Below are positions 1 to 15,000 of a stretch of 64,000 bases of DNA, piece by piece. The DNA comes from Drosophila persimilis. Taxonomy: Eukaryota > Arthropoda > Insecta > Diptera > Drosophilidae. Location: assembly GCF_003286085.1 (NCBI RefSeq), contig NW_020825289.1:17758001-17822000 (forward strand). The letters are read 5' to 3'. Below the pieces are notes generated by a model that searched no databases, was not told the DNA's origin, and saw only the letters and a program-made list of their open reading frames with translations. Position 1 is the stretch's first letter; each line of letters begins with the position of its first letter. The translations under genes were made by a program, and so were the position numbers.

Positions 1-3000
1 ACACCGGAGGCCTGCGGGATCGCATCAAGGCTCTGGAGTCGCAGTGGCGCAACATCAACATCAGCATCGATGAGCGGGCAAAGCTGTCCAAGCAGAAGGC
101 TGAGCAGCAGCTGGCCTACGAGGGACTCAAGGACCAGGTGCTCTCCTGGCTGGCAAGCACGGAGGCACGCGTCAACGGACTGCCGCCGGTGGCCATTGAC
201 CTGGACCGCATACGGCAGCAGCACGACGAACTGAAGCCCATATGCAAGGACTATCGTGACTACGCTCCCACCATTGACAAGATCAACGATGTGGGAGCGC
301 AGTACGACGCTTTGATTCGGCCCGAGAGCCCCGCGCGCAAGCGTTCCACGTACAGCCCGATCAAGCGGACGAGTCCGTTGCGACGCATGTCTGGAGCGGA
401 GCAGAACGCCAGGAGCCCCAGCCCCACCAAGGGAGGCATTCTGTCGCCACTATCGACTGGTTCCAGTGGATTCGGTAGCCGCAGATCCTCTCAGGACGGC
501 TTCCAGCTGTCCGAGCTGTCTCCGGTGCAGCAGCAGCTGAGCGAGATCAACAATCGCTACGGGCTCATTGGCGTGCGGCTCAACGATCGCCAGCACGAGC
601 TGGACAACCTGAGCGAGGAGCTGCGCAAGCAGTACGAGAACCTCAAGGGTCTTGCACAATTCCTGGAGCGCATTCAGCGCCAGTTGCCCAAGGAGTCAGT
701 CTCCAACAAGGAGGAGGCCGAGCGCTGCATCAAGCAGGCGCGCAAGATCCTCGAGGACATGTACGAGAAGCAGAGCCTGCTAGACACCACCAAGGCCCAG
801 GTCAAGGACATCCTGCGACGCAAATCGGACGTCCCTGGCGCCGAGCAGCTGCGCCTCGAGAACGATGGCATCCAGGAGAAGTGGAAGAATCTCAACGACA
901 TCTGCAAGAACCGCATCGCCTTCGCCGAGAAGCTGCGCGACTTCCTTGACACCCACGGCAACCTGAAGGGCTGGCTGGACAGCAAGGAGCGCATGCTGAC
1001 GGTCCTGGGACCCATCTCCTCGGACCCCCGCATGGTTCAGAGCCAGGTACAGCAGGTCCAAGTCCTCCGCGAGGAGTTCCGCACCCAGCAGCCTCAACTG
1101 AAGCACTTGCAGGAGCTGGGACATGATGTGGTCGACCATTTGGCCGGCACACCCGATGCCCAGGCCGTCGAGATCAAGCTTAAGGACATAATCGGCAAGT
1201 GGGAGGATCTGGTGGGCAAGCTCGATGATCGCGCCAACAGCCTAGGCGGCGCCGCCGACAGTTCCAAGGAGTTCGATGCGGCCGTCAATCGGCTGCGCGA
1301 GGCCCTGCAGAACATCAGCGACAGCCTGGACACTCTGCCCCTGGATGGGGATCACCAGGAGAATCTGCGCAAAATCGAGAACCTGGAGCGACAACTGGAG
1401 GGCCAGCGCCCTCTCCTGGCCGACGTGGAACAGTCCGCGGCCACACTGTGCAACATTCTCGGGGATCCTGCTTCGCGGGCTGATGTCAACAGCCGCGTGG
1501 CCGCCCTGGAGAAGCAGTACCTGGCGCTCCAGAAGAAGCTGGATACCAAGAAGGCCGAGACAGAGGCCTCACTACGCGATGGCCGTCACTTTGCCGAGAA
1601 CTGCTCCAAGACCCTCGGCTGGCTTTCGGGCGAGCTCTCGAATCTGAGCGATCGTCTGCTGGTGTCCGCCCACAAGCCGACGCTGCAGCACCAGATCGAC
1701 ACCCATGAGCCCATCTACCGCGAGGTGATGGCCCGCGAGCACGAGGTGATCATGCTGATCAACAAGGGCAAGGATCTGTCCGACCGCCAGCAGGATCGCA
1801 GCGTCAAGCGCGACCTGGAGCGCATCCAACAGCAGTGGGAGAAGCTGCGTCGCGAGGCCGTCGACCGGCACACACGACTGCAGACCTGCATGGAGCACTG
1901 CAAGAAGTACTCGCAGACCTCGGAGACATTCCTCGCCTGGCTGCGCACCGCAGAGGACAAGTTGTCCGACCTGACGCCCGGCGTGCTGTCCAAGGCGAAG
2001 CTGGAGACGCGACTGCGCGACCTGCAGACCTTCCGCAACGAAGTGTGGAAGCACTCCGGGGAGTTCGAGAACACCAAGGGTCTGGGCGAGACCTTCCTTA
2101 CCAGTTGCGACATCGACAAGGAGCCCATCAAGGCCGAGCTGCAGGACATCCGCGATCGCTGGGAGCGCCTCAACAACGACCTCATTGCCCGTGCCCACGA
2201 GATTGAGAACTGCTCGCGTCGCCTAGGCGACTTCAATGATGAGCTGCGCAATCTGGATCATTCGCTGGGCCGCTGCGAGGATCGCCTCGCCGCCCACGAT
2301 GCTTTGGGTGGAGCTGCCAAGGATCCCAAACTGCTGGAGCGCGTCAAGGCCATACGCGAGGAGTTGACAAACCTGAGCAAACCCCTGCAGTCGCTCAAGG
2401 CTCTGGCCAAGGACATAAGCGCCGAGGCCAGAGCTGCCGGCGGCGATGCCGATCATCTGACCAACGAAGTGGACGGTCTGGCCGATCGCCTGTCCGAGCT
2501 ACAGGGACGCCTGGATGATCGCTGCGGCGAACTGCAGTCGGCTGCCACAGCCGTGTCCCAGTTCAATGAGCAAATGAAGAGCCTGGGCATCGATCTGAAT
2601 GACCTGGAGACGGAGATCGAGAAGCTGTCACCGCCCGCACGCGAAATCAAGATCGTGCAGCAGCAGCTGGACGATGTTGGCAAGATCCAGAACAGGCTGG
2701 ACCGCCTGGTGGGTCGCCTCGAAGATGCTGAGCGTGCCGCTGATGTTCTGGTGGACGCTGGCTTTGCCGCGGACACCACTCAGACGCGCGAGCAAATCTC
2801 CACGCTGCGCAAGACTCTGGGTCGCTTGGACAACCGAGTGAGAGATCACGAGGAAAACTTGCAGGCCACGCTTAAGGCCCTGCGCGAGTTCTACGACAAC
2901 CAGTCGCAGACCCTCGACGACATCCAGGACGTGAGCGAGGAGTTCAAACGCATGAAGCCCGTGGGCTCCGAACTGGACCAGATACGTCGCCAGCAGGAGG

Positions 3001-6000
3001 ACTTCCGCCAGTTCAGGGAGCGAAAGGTGGAGCCGCTGGCCATCAATGTCGACAAAGTCAATGTGGCCGGACGGGATCTGGTGCGGTCTGCCGGCACCGG
3101 GGTCTCGACCAGCACGATCGAGAAGGATCTGGAGAAGCTGAACGACCGCTGGAATGACCTGAAGGAGCGCATGAACGAGCGCGATCGTCGGTTGGACGTG
3201 GCCCTGCTCCAATCGGGCAAGTTCCAGGAGGCCCTCGCCGGCCTCTCCAAGTGGCTGAGCGACACCGAGGAGATGGTGGCCAACCAGAAGCCGCCCAGCT
3301 CCGACTACAAGGTGGTCAAGGCCCAGCTGCAGGAGCAAAAGTTCCTGAAGAAGATGCTCCTCGATCGCCAGAATTCCATGGGCTCTCTGGCCAATCTCGG
3401 CCAGGAAGTGGCCAATCACTGCGAGCCCTCCGAACGGGCCTCCATCGAGAAGCAGCTGAACGATCTGATGAAGCGCTTCGATGCCCTCACCGACGGAGCC
3501 GAGCAACGCGAACAGGACCTGGAGGAAGCCATGGAGGTGGCCAAGAGATTCCACGACAAGATCAGTCCCCTCGAAGTGTGGCTGGACGGCACAGAGCGCG
3601 CCGTCAAGTCGATGGAATTGATACCCACCGACGAGGAGAAGATCCAGCAGAGGATACGCGAGCACGACCGTCTCCACGACGAGATTCTCGGCAAGAAGCC
3701 CGATTTCACCGACCTGGCCGATGTGGCCGCCCAGCTGATGCATCTCGTTAGCGACGAGGAGGCCGTCAATCTGGGCGAGAAGGTGCGAGGCGTGACCGAG
3801 CGATATACCGGTCTGGTCGACGCCAGCGATAACATCGGCGCCCTGCTCGCCGAGTCCCGCCAGGGACTGCGTCACCTGGTCCTCAGCTACCAGGATCTTG
3901 TAGCCTGGATGGAGAGCATGGAGAACGAGCTGAAGCGCTTCAAGTCCGTGCCCGTGTACGCCGAGAAGCTGCTGGAGCAGATGGACCATCTGCTGGAGCT
4001 TAACGAGAACATTGCCGGTCACGCCTCGAATGTGGAGGCCACCGTGGAAACCGGCGCCGAGCTGATGAAGCACATATCCAACGACGAGGCCATCCAGCTG
4101 AAGGACAAGCTCGACTCGCTGCAGCGCCGCTACGGGGATCTGACCAATCGCGGTGGGGATCTGTTGAAGAGCGCCCAGAATGCCCTGCCGCTGGTCCAGC
4201 AGTTCCACGAGGCACACACCCGTCTGGTAGAGTGGATGCAGACGGCCGAGACGGCGCTGGCTCCCAGCGAGCCCCGTCAGGCGGACGTCCTGCGACTGGA
4301 GGGTGAACTGGCCGATATGCGCCCCATTCTGGACACCATCAACCAGGTGGGTCCGCAGCTGGGACAACTGTCCCCCGGCGAGGGGGCAGCGACCATCGAG
4401 AGTATTGTGACGCGCGACAACCGTCGCTTCGACTCAATCGTGGAGCAGATCCAGCGCAAGGCCGAGCGGCTGCATTTGAGCAACCAACGGGCCAAGGAGG
4501 TGACCGGCGACATCGACGAGTTGCTCGAGTGGTTCCGCGAGATGGACACCACACTGCGCGAGGCCGACCATCCGGCCATGGAGCCGAAGCTGGTGCGTGC
4601 CCAGCTGCAAGAGCATCGCTCGATCAACGACGACATATCCAGTCAGAAGGGACGCGTGCGAGACGTGACCGCTGCCTCCAAGAAGGTGCTGCGGGAGTCG
4701 CCGCAGAGCGAGAACACAGCCACGCTGCGCGAGAAGCTAGATGATCTCAAGGAGATCGTCGACACAGTAGCCCAGCTGTGCAGCGAGCGTCTGGGCATCC
4801 TGGAGCAAGCCCTGCCCCTTTCGGAGCACTTTGCCGACTCGCATCAAGGTCTGACGACCTGGCTGGATGACATGGAGCAGCAGATCTCACGCCTGAGCAT
4901 GCCCGCTCTGCGTCCCGACCAGATCACCTTGCAGCAGGACAAGAACGAGCGTCTGCTGCAGTCCATTGCGGAGCACAAGCCACTCCTGGACAAGCTGAAC
5001 AAGACGGGCGAGGCACTGGGCGCCCTGGTTGCCGACGAGGACGGCTCGAAGATCAACGAGATCCTCGACACGGACAACGCGCGCTATGCTGCCCTCCGTC
5101 TGGAGCTCCGCGAGCGCCAGCAGGCGCTGGAGAGTGCTCTGCAGGAGTCCAGTCAGTTCTCGGACAAGCTGGAGGGAATGCTGCGTGCCCTGGCCAATAC
5201 AGTGGATCAGGTGAACCAGCTGGATCCTCTCTCGGCCCTGCCCCAGAAGATACGCGAGCAGATCGAGGACAACGACGCCCTTATGGATGACCTGGACAAG
5301 CGGCAGGATGCATTCAGCGCTGTGCAGCGGGCGGCCAACGATGTCATTGCCAAAGCGGGCAACAAGGCCGATCCGGCTGTGCGCGACATCAAGGCGAAGC
5401 TGGAGAAGCTCAACAACCTGTGGAACGATGTGCAGAAGGCCACGAAGAAGCGCGGCAGTTCGCTGGATGATATCCTGAGCGTGGCCGAGCCCTTCTGGAA
5501 GCAGCTCAACAGCGTGATGAAGACCCTCAAGGATCTGGAAGAGACGCTCTCCTGCCAGGAGCCGCCGGCAGCCCAGCCACAGGACATCAAGAAGCAGCAG
5601 GTGGCCCTGCAGGAGATCCGCCATGAGATTGACCAGACCAAGCCCGAGGTCGAGCAGGTGCGCCGTCACGGTAGCAACCTGATGAACATGTGCGGCGAGC
5701 CCGACAAGCCCGAGGTGAAGAAGCACATCGAGGACCTGGACAATGCCTGGGACAACATCACGGCTCTGTACGCAAAGCGCGAGGAGAACCTCATCGATGC
5801 CATGGAGAAGGCCATGGAGTTCCACGAGACTCTCCAGAACCTGCTCAAGTTCCTCACCAAGGCCGAGGACAAGTTTGGCCATCTGGGACCCGTGGGCTCC
5901 GACATTGATGCCGTCAAGCGCCAGATTGAACAACTCAAGTCGTTCAAGGATGAAGTCGATCCGCATATGGTTGAAGTAGAAGCATTAAACAGGTAAGGCC

Positions 6001-9000
6001 TTCGAATCAATTCAATGCTGTTTCCAAATCTAATATTTTATCGCCCTGGTGTCGTATCTATCATCGTGTGAATTGGCAGAGGTCTAGAAAGGCAAGAAAT
6101 CGCAATCAAAATCTCGTTAGTGCGTTCGTTCGTTCGTTGTTCACGTTATGTGTATTGTTAAGTGCCTGATATCTGATACCTGATCACTGGATCTACTGAG
6201 ATCTTTGGTCTTTGGTTCATTTAAGCTGAGCCGAGCATGTTTTTCGATTGCCACAGATTTACACAGTGCACGCTCGATGGAGTAAACCAACTGAAGGCGT
6301 GAACTGAACGCATTTGCTTTTAATACCCGGTACTCAAATATAGTGGGGGTTTGTTCGATTCCTAAAGGAGTAAGTGACAGCGAGAAGAGTCCCATCAAGT
6401 CCATATCTTTCTGGTGGACGGCGGAGTGAGCGATATATAACGGTCGGATGGTAATTCGTTGATGGAAACAGAGAGAAAAGAAAAGAGAGAGATGTAATGG
6501 AATATGCGGTATGAAAGCACTTCGAATATTTGTCATTAGTTGGAAAGAGGATAGGAATATATTTTAAAAGTTGTATAGATCATAAGATTATATATATACT
6601 GTATTGAGTACCGGGTATTGTGGTGTCGCGGCACGTGCGTCTTTGCTTACCCGAGTATGCACCCAAAGTACTCTACTTGTACAAGAATTGCATGAATTGT
6701 TTGCCCAAAACACTTGCGCCATGCATTTGTATTGCTTCGCTTGCTTTTTCTGAAAATGTTTGCACATCTATGTACCGCGATACCCTTTCTAATCCCACGC
6801 CGAATCCTTCCTTGCAGACAAGCTGTAGAACTGACGGAACGCACTTCACCCGAGCAAGCGGCATCTATTCGGGAGCCCCTGTCGGTGGTCAATCGTCGCT
6901 GGGAGTCTCTGCTGCGCGGCATGGTCGACAGACAGAAGCAACTGGAGCACGCCCTCCTCCACTTGGGTCAATTCCAGCACGCTCTCAACGAGCTGCTGGT
7001 CTGGATCGACAGGACGGACGGCACTTTGGATCAGTTGAAGCCGGTAAGCGCTAAAGCTCGGGTCGAATCCCAGCCAGAAGTAGGTGTAACCTTTGGTTGA
7101 ATCCTTTACAGATACCCGGGGACCCACAACTGCTCGAGGTTGAGTTGGCCAAGCTGAAGGTGCTGGCCAACGATATACAGGCGCACCAGAACTCAGTGGA
7201 TACGCTGAACGATGCTGGCCGGCAGCTCATCGAGACGGAGAAGGGTTCCGTTGAGGCGTCGACTACACAGGAGAAGCTGCGCAAGCTGAACAACGAATGG
7301 AAGCAGCTCCTGCAGAAGGCCAGCGACCGCCAGCATGAGCTGGAGGAGGCCCTGCGAGAGGCGCACGGCTACATATCCGAGGTCCAGGACATCCTGGGAT
7401 GGCTGGGCGATGTGGATGCCGTGATTGGAGCCAGCAAGCCTGTGGGCGGCCTCCCAGAGACGGCCACAGAGCAACTGGAGCGCTTCATGGAGGTGTACAA
7501 CGAGCTGGATGAAAACAGGCCCAAGGTGGAGACGATCCAGGCCCAGGGCCAGGAGTACATCAAGCGCCAGAACCAGATGAAGGTCTCCTCCAGCAATCTG
7601 CAGCACACGCTGCGCACGCTGAAGCAGCGCTGGGATGCCGTCGTCTCGAGGGCATCCGACAAAAAGATCAAGCTGGAGATTGCCCTCAAGGAAGCCACAG
7701 AGTTCCACGATACCCTGCAGGCGTTCGTTGAGTGGCTGACCCAAGCCGAAAAGCAGCTATCGAATGCCGATGCCGTCTCGCGCGTTCTGGAGACCATTCA
7801 GGCCCAGATGGAGGAGCACAAGGTGCTGCAGAAGGACGTCAGCACACACCGCGAGGCCATGCTGCTGCTGGACAAGAAGGGCACACATCTCAAGTACTTC
7901 AGCCAAAAGCAGGACGTGATCCTTATCAAGAATCTGCTTGTTTCCGTGCAGCATCGCTGGGAACGCGTTGTCAGCAAGGCAGCGGAGCGCACCAGGGCTC
8001 TGGATCATGGCTACAAGGAGGCGCGTGAGTTCAACGATGCCTGGAGTGGCATGATGCAGTATCTGCAGGAGACCGAGCAGGTCCTAGACCAGATCATCGA
8101 GGAGGCTACTGCCTCGAAGGAGCCGCAAAAGATCAAGAAGTACATCGCCAAGCTGAAGGAGACCCATCGCCAACTGGCTGCCAAGCAGACGGTCTACGAC
8201 GGCACCATGCGCACTGGCAAGAACCTGATGGAGCGAGCGCCCAAGGGCGACCGCCCTGTGCTGGACAAGATGCTGCTTGAGCTCAAGGAGCAGTGGACCC
8301 GTGTCTGGTCCAAGAGCATCGAACGCCAACGCAAGTTGGAGGAGGCCCTCCTGCTATCGGGTCAGTTCAGTGATGCTTTGGGCGAACTCTTCGAGTGGCT
8401 GAAGAAGGCCAAGAGTCGCCTTAATGAGAACGGACCCGTACACGGCGACCTGGAGACGGTCCAGGGACTGTGCGAGCACCACAAGCACATCGAGCAGGAT
8501 CTGCAGAAGCGGGCCGCTCAGATGCAGGGCGTGCTAAAGACCGGACGCGATCTGGAGCGATCGGGCAACAATCCCGAGGTGGGACGCCAGCTGGATGAGC
8601 TGCAGTCCATTTGGGAGGAGGTCAAGAGTGCTGTCGGCAAACGCGGCGAGCGTCTCGAGGTGGCCCTGGTCGATGCTGAGAAGCTGAATGCCCGTGTCCA
8701 GGCTCTGTTCGACTGGCTGGATCACGCCGAGCACAAGCTGCGCTACGCCAAGAATGCCCCAGACGATGAGAAGGTGTCGCGCGAGATGATGGACATTCAC
8801 ATCGAGTTCATGAAGGATCTGCGCGTGCGCGAAAGCGAGAAGACAGAGACGTTCGAGTATGCCGAGGACATCATTGGCAAGGCCTATCCGGACGCCATTC
8901 CCATCATCAAGAACTGGCTGTCGATCATTCAGCAGCGCTGGGAGGAGGTCCGCCAATGGGCCATCAACCGTGAGTCGAAGCTGGGCCTGCACCTGCAGTC

Positions 9001-12000
9001 GCTCAAGGATCTGGACGACAACATTGAGGAGCTGCTGGCATGGCTAACCGGACTCGAGGGTACTCTGTTGAGTAAGTAACTCAGGATTATGTCTTGTACA
9101 CAAATTGTAATTGGGATCGTCTAATAATTAACAGACCTGAAGCACGAACAGCTGCCGGACGAAATTCCGCCGGTGGAGAAGCTTATCGAGGACCATAAGG
9201 AGTTCATGGAGAACACGGCCCGCCGCCAGACTGAGGTGGACCGCGCCTGCAAGCCGCGCCAGCTGCCACCCGGTGCTCGGAAGCCATCCCGCAGCGGCAA
9301 GACGCCAGTGTGAGTATGCCAACATGCAGGCCAGTGGCTGCAACTGACCCGTAGTAGCACTGCTGTATCTGCATATCTGTACATACTTTATCTGTACTTC
9401 GTATATTGTTTATTATTATTTTGTATATGTATTTATTTTTGCCATTTCTTTTTATACTTTCTTTTGTATCCACTCCGCCACTTTATTGCTACAATATTCA
9501 AAACTCCAACTCCAAAATCAAAATACTCCCCCCGCAACGTCTTGCACACTTTCTCTGCCTATCCAAAAAAAACCAAAAATTAAACCAAAAACAAAACAAA
9601 AAACCACACCAACCAATCAACGATCGATATACAGACGTGGCTCCAGTCACGATCTGCGTGAACAGTCGCCCGATGGCATGAGGCGTCAAAGGTTTGACCG
9701 CAACTTTATACTCTAATTTCTGCTACTCGTTACATCCACTTCACCCACCACCCCCTTAGGCCACCCAGTGGCTTATGCTTACCCGATCGAATCTGCTTAC
9801 TCACACCATCCACCGCAGCAACACTGCAACAGAAACAGTTTTGGTGAATGCCTAACATCCAACGCCTCCCCAAAACCCCACCCACATGACATTCTAAAGC
9901 AGCGGTGGCACATTCACGTTCGACTCGACCTCGACGTGCCCCCCATCGCTGCTCCAAAGAATCTCCCGAATGTAGTGCTAAAACCCCGTAGATACTAATG
10001 TACTACTACACCTCATACCAATCCTGCACACAAACCACAGCCTGCTTAATCACTGCTGACAAAACTATTGCTCTCAAACTGTGATCTAATCCATGTGCCT
10101 CTCTCTCTCTTCCCACAGCTTCAAGGGCTCTCGCGACCAGGGACTCAACGCCCGCAAGGGAAGGTGAGTTATCAACACTTCCCACTGTATACCGTTTCTA
10201 AGAATAGATAGATTCCGCATGTACTACAAAATGCTCAAATCGGAAACGAATTTCTTTTGTTTTTCAAACTTTCAACTAAATATTTTGGAAATGCTGCGTC
10301 TACAACTATTCGATTCGAACTGTACCATAATTAATAATTATATATCTATTTGAATTTTGTGTATCTATGTATCTTTGCGTTGCGTATTTTGTTCGTTACC
10401 TTACCATATTTTGTTTTGTTTTGTCTCTTTTTGAATCTACTTTCATCTACGCCTACGTATACGTTGCCTCATACCGCTCGAATATCAAACAAATCAATCA
10501 AAACTATGCATCTTGCCGCTTTATTTGCCTAAATCAATGTACAAACCAAATATCTGTGTGCAGTCGTGTCACGCCCACACGTGACACGCCCGACAGAGAT
10601 CGTCTGCCGCACTACGGCCCCAGATTCTCGCCAAGGTAAGTCCACCCCAACACATCACAACATCATCCAGTGCGTCTCTCAAGCTGTGCATGTCTAGTGC
10701 TCGTGTTTCTTATGTAGTTTTGGATTGGATCATCCTTTTGTATCATCTCAGGCTTAGGCTCCGCTATAATTTCCCATTCTCCTCTCCTCCATTTTCAATT
10801 AGCTCCACTGGACCCGAACTTGAATTCCGTTCGCCACGCGCCAAGCTTCTGTGGACCAAGTGGCGCGATGTCTGGATGCTCTCATGGGAGCGCCAGCGTC
10901 TGCTCAACGATCATCTCCTGTATCTGAAGGACGTGGAGCGTGCCCGCAACTTTAGCTGGGACGATTGGCGCAAGCGCGTAAGTATCCAAAGCTAAAGGCA
11001 CAACCGAGTCAATATTATTTATGCTATTCCTGTTTCTGTTCCTTAGTTCCTCAAGTACATGAATCACAAGAAGTCGCGCTTGACGGATCTGTTCCGCAAA
11101 ATGGACAAGGACAACAATGGCATGATACCACGCGATGTCTTCATCGACGGAATACTCAACACGAGTAAGTTCCAACTTTTTGCAACCATTTATAGAAAGT
11201 ACATTACTGATGCCTTCAATTTACGGCAGAATTCGACACATCTGGCTTGGAAATGAAGGCCGTGGCCGATCTTTTCGATCGCAATGGCGAGGGCCTTATT
11301 GACTGGCAGGAGTTCATTGCCGCCCTGAGGCCCGACTGGCAAGAGCGCAAGCCAGCCAACGACTCGGACAAGATACACGATGAAGTAAAGCGTCTGGTCA
11401 TGCTCTGCACGTGCCGACAGAAGTTCCGTGTGTTCCAAGTGGGCGAGGGAAAGTACAGAGTAAGTTCGTCCAACTACTGTCCAAGTAACAGGGTCCTGAT
11501 TTCCTCTTTTTCAGTTTGGAGATTCGCAGAAACTACGCCTGGTTCGCATCCTGCGCAGCACTGTTATGGTGCGCGTGGGCGGCGGCTGGGTGGCCCTCGA
11601 TGAATTCCTGCAGAAGAACGATCCTTGTCGCGGTAAGTTGCGAACGAACCGGTTCGGCTAATCTTTCTAGCTATCCAAAAACACCATATGTAGTTGTGTT
11701 GCGTACACACACACACACAATTTCGAAATTTGTTGATCTTCGTCCATTTCATGAAGCATCATCAGTATTCAGTAACGCAGTCCCAATCGCCTACATACTC
11801 GTATATCCATATCCATCCATATCTACAATAATATTCTAGTGTAATCTTGTAGTCCACATCTTAAACATGCCACCCCGCATTCCACATGCATTTTGTCAAT
11901 CCAGATGTCATGCATCACCTTGATCATCCATCTCATATAAACAAAAAATACATGCATTTCACATCTAGGTACAGTTGTGCTTAACAACTAATTATGATTT

Positions 12001-15000
12001 AATGCTAAATATTAATAATACCAAACGGATATGGTCATTTAACCAACCAACAACCAAGCAACAGTAAAATATTGTGCCTAAAAAACAACACCTCCTGGAA
12101 AAATAAAACAACAGCCTTTAAACAGTTCTGACCATCGATTAAACCTCATCTACTCTACTATAATTTTGGTCCAAAAGTTGCCTAAATAAAGCTACAAATT
12201 AACAGCGCGCGCCTTTTGATAATGAGTTTGTTTTTATCGCCATCCAGCCAGCGCCTATGCCGCCTCATACACAATAACCAAACGAAATCAGCAACCAAAA
12301 AACAAAATCCCAATTAAATCCAAAGCCCAGCCTAGCCTAGGGTTTCGCCATTTACTGTAATCATGCTCATTTATGTCGCTTCGATTCTTAACTGCGTAAC
12401 AATTGATATATGTATCTGCCCATACAACTCACACTCCCACTCCCACCCATAACCAGCCAACCTTTCAACTGTATCTCTTAGATAGTGCTATGAACCGGGT
12501 ATCTCCAGCAACGCCTAGTGATAGCCGAAATAACTATTATATGTACTACACCTAAAGAAATCTATTTTAATGCATGCTTTTCATTTTGTTAATCTACTAT
12601 CCTCGCTTTCCAACTAACATTCTGCTTATCGGCTACAGTCGCGCATGCTGTTAACTAACAGCACCGGCGTACCGTAGGCTCTAGGCTGTACGTTCATGTC
12701 ACGCATTTTATGTTTGAAGCCTCACCAGATTTCGTTGTGCGTCTCGTCTGCTACTTCTATTTGCCAAATTAGTTAACAATTGAATTTGTGTATTTGTTTT
12801 TGTTTCGTTTTTTACTAATACAATTTTATGTTTCCCCCTTTTTCTTTTTTTCCAAATGGTACTTTTCCGTTATTTATTTAACCGAAATACCGAAAAATGA
12901 TTGAATATTGAATAAATGATCCCGATAAATATGTATACTCTTCGCTTGCGCCGCCCACGCCCACGACCACGCCCACGCCCGATGCACCCGCCTGTGCCCA
13001 CAAAAAATACCAAAAACACTGAAAATATGTGACAATACTACTTTGCGGTAACGATATTTCGTTGTTATTGTTGTTGTTTATATGTTCGCCCTACAACAAA
13101 CATTGCCCGAAAACATACTCGTGCGCCTCTATCGTGTATGTGTGTATGTGTTTGTGTTGTGTGTGTGTGTGGTGTCTATATATGTGCGTGTGTGTGCTAA
13201 CGGTCATACCTGCACATATATATAAAAAACCGCGCCATTCGCATCGCAACCGCAATCGCAATCGCATCCTCAACCGCTACCGCCAACCGCCACACTGTTA
13301 CCGACTCGGAGCAGCCAAGGGACGCACTAACATTGAGCTGCGCGAACAATTCATATTGGCCGATGGCGTCTCGCAGAGCATGGCCGCATTCACGCCCAGA
13401 CGATCCACGCCCAATGCAGCCGCCACTGCCACCTCCTCACCCCATGCCCACAATGGCGGCAGCTCCAACTTGCCGCCATATATGAGTGGACAGGGTCCCA
13501 TCATCAAGGTAAATCAAAAACTGAAGCGTTAAACGGGTAACGAGTAACGTGTAACGAGTAACGAGTAACAAGTACCAGGAGAGTGAAACCGATATTCAAA
13601 TCCTGTCCACCCACCCACCTTCTCTATCCATCCATCCATACATCCTTTAAGGGCACGAGGTAAGATCCTAAGCCTTTCGTTCTGGGCTCGTTCGTTGTGT
13701 GTGTTGTTGACAAAGCTCTCGCCAAAGCTGCTGCGCCGCCGACTCTTGATTTGTTGTATATCTGCATGAGAACATACTCGTTCATATCGATCTGTATAAT
13801 TTTACTTGTACGTACATATATATTGTTGTTGCCTCTCTATTCATTTTTGTACTCGATTAAATGTTAAGTTTTTGCGACCTTTTGAGTTTATGCTAGAGTA
13901 CAGTACACCCCGTTTACGCACCTGAGGCTATGAGGCCACGAGGCTATTGAGGTTGTTAGGCGCTAGGTTGTTAGGTTGTTGTCCATGGCTTAAATGATCA
14001 TATGCCGTTTGCCAGCTGCCTTTTGCTGTCCAATGTTGGCTAAACGTATCCAAAATTGATTTCTATATATGTAGCTGATGAGCACTTGGCCGAATTAATG
14101 CCAATCTTTGAGAAAATCCGTGCACAAGACCAAGTTCCATGCGCCTTTCCCATACACATGGGTGCCGGCGGCACGGTATTCGTCCGATGCAATACCAGCC
14201 GCTCGGTCCCGCTGAGTCCACATGTGCTGCATTGTCATCCAACAACACACTGGGTAAGTCCATTGTCCAATGATTGGCGGCGGAGTGAGAGAAGGATGAG
14301 CCGGAGAAGCCACAGAAGGAGGAGAATCAAAATTAAATCGGTTCCATTTTCAGCGGGTCTAGAGGGGGGATCGTTCAAAAGATCACATCTAATCGTTAGC
14401 TCTCTTCCACACAGGTCCGCGAGCGATCGGTTCGCTCGATTCCCATGTCGCGGCCATCGCGCTCGTCACTTTCGGCCAGCACTCCCGACTCTCTGAGCGA
14501 CAACGAGGGCAGCCACGGTGGACCCTCGGGCCGGTACACGCCGCGCAAGGTCACCTACACGAGCACACGCACAGGCCTCACGCCAGGAGGCTCTCGTGCC
14601 GGCTCCAAGCCCAACTCACGCCCGCTCAGCAGACAAGGATCGAAGCCACCGTCGCGACATGGCTCCACGCTGTCGCTGGATAGCACGGGTAAGCTACAGA
14701 TGCGGATTCGGATCTTTAAACGACCAAGCACAATTTATACCTCTTTTCATTCCCGTAGACGATCACACGCCGTCACGCATTCCGCAACGGAAACCGTCAA
14801 CAGCAAGCACCGCCAGCGGCACTACGCCACGCCCAGCGCGACTCTCAGTGACCACCACCACGCCAGGCAGTCGCCTGAACGGCTCTAGCACCATCACCCG
14901 CAAAACCGCCTCCGGCTCGGCCAGTCCAGCACCCACAAGGTAGGATTTTGGTGACAGTTGCTTGGCCATGGCACCTTTCCGAATGGGGAACATTGGGGAA

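Noticed and set aside
2628-5966. Long antisense open frames (up to 579 residues) across the shot rod
   Set aside because: They mirror the strongly coding + strand frame. The Leu/Gln/Val-rich products reflect the complement of spectrin-repeat codon use and match no family.
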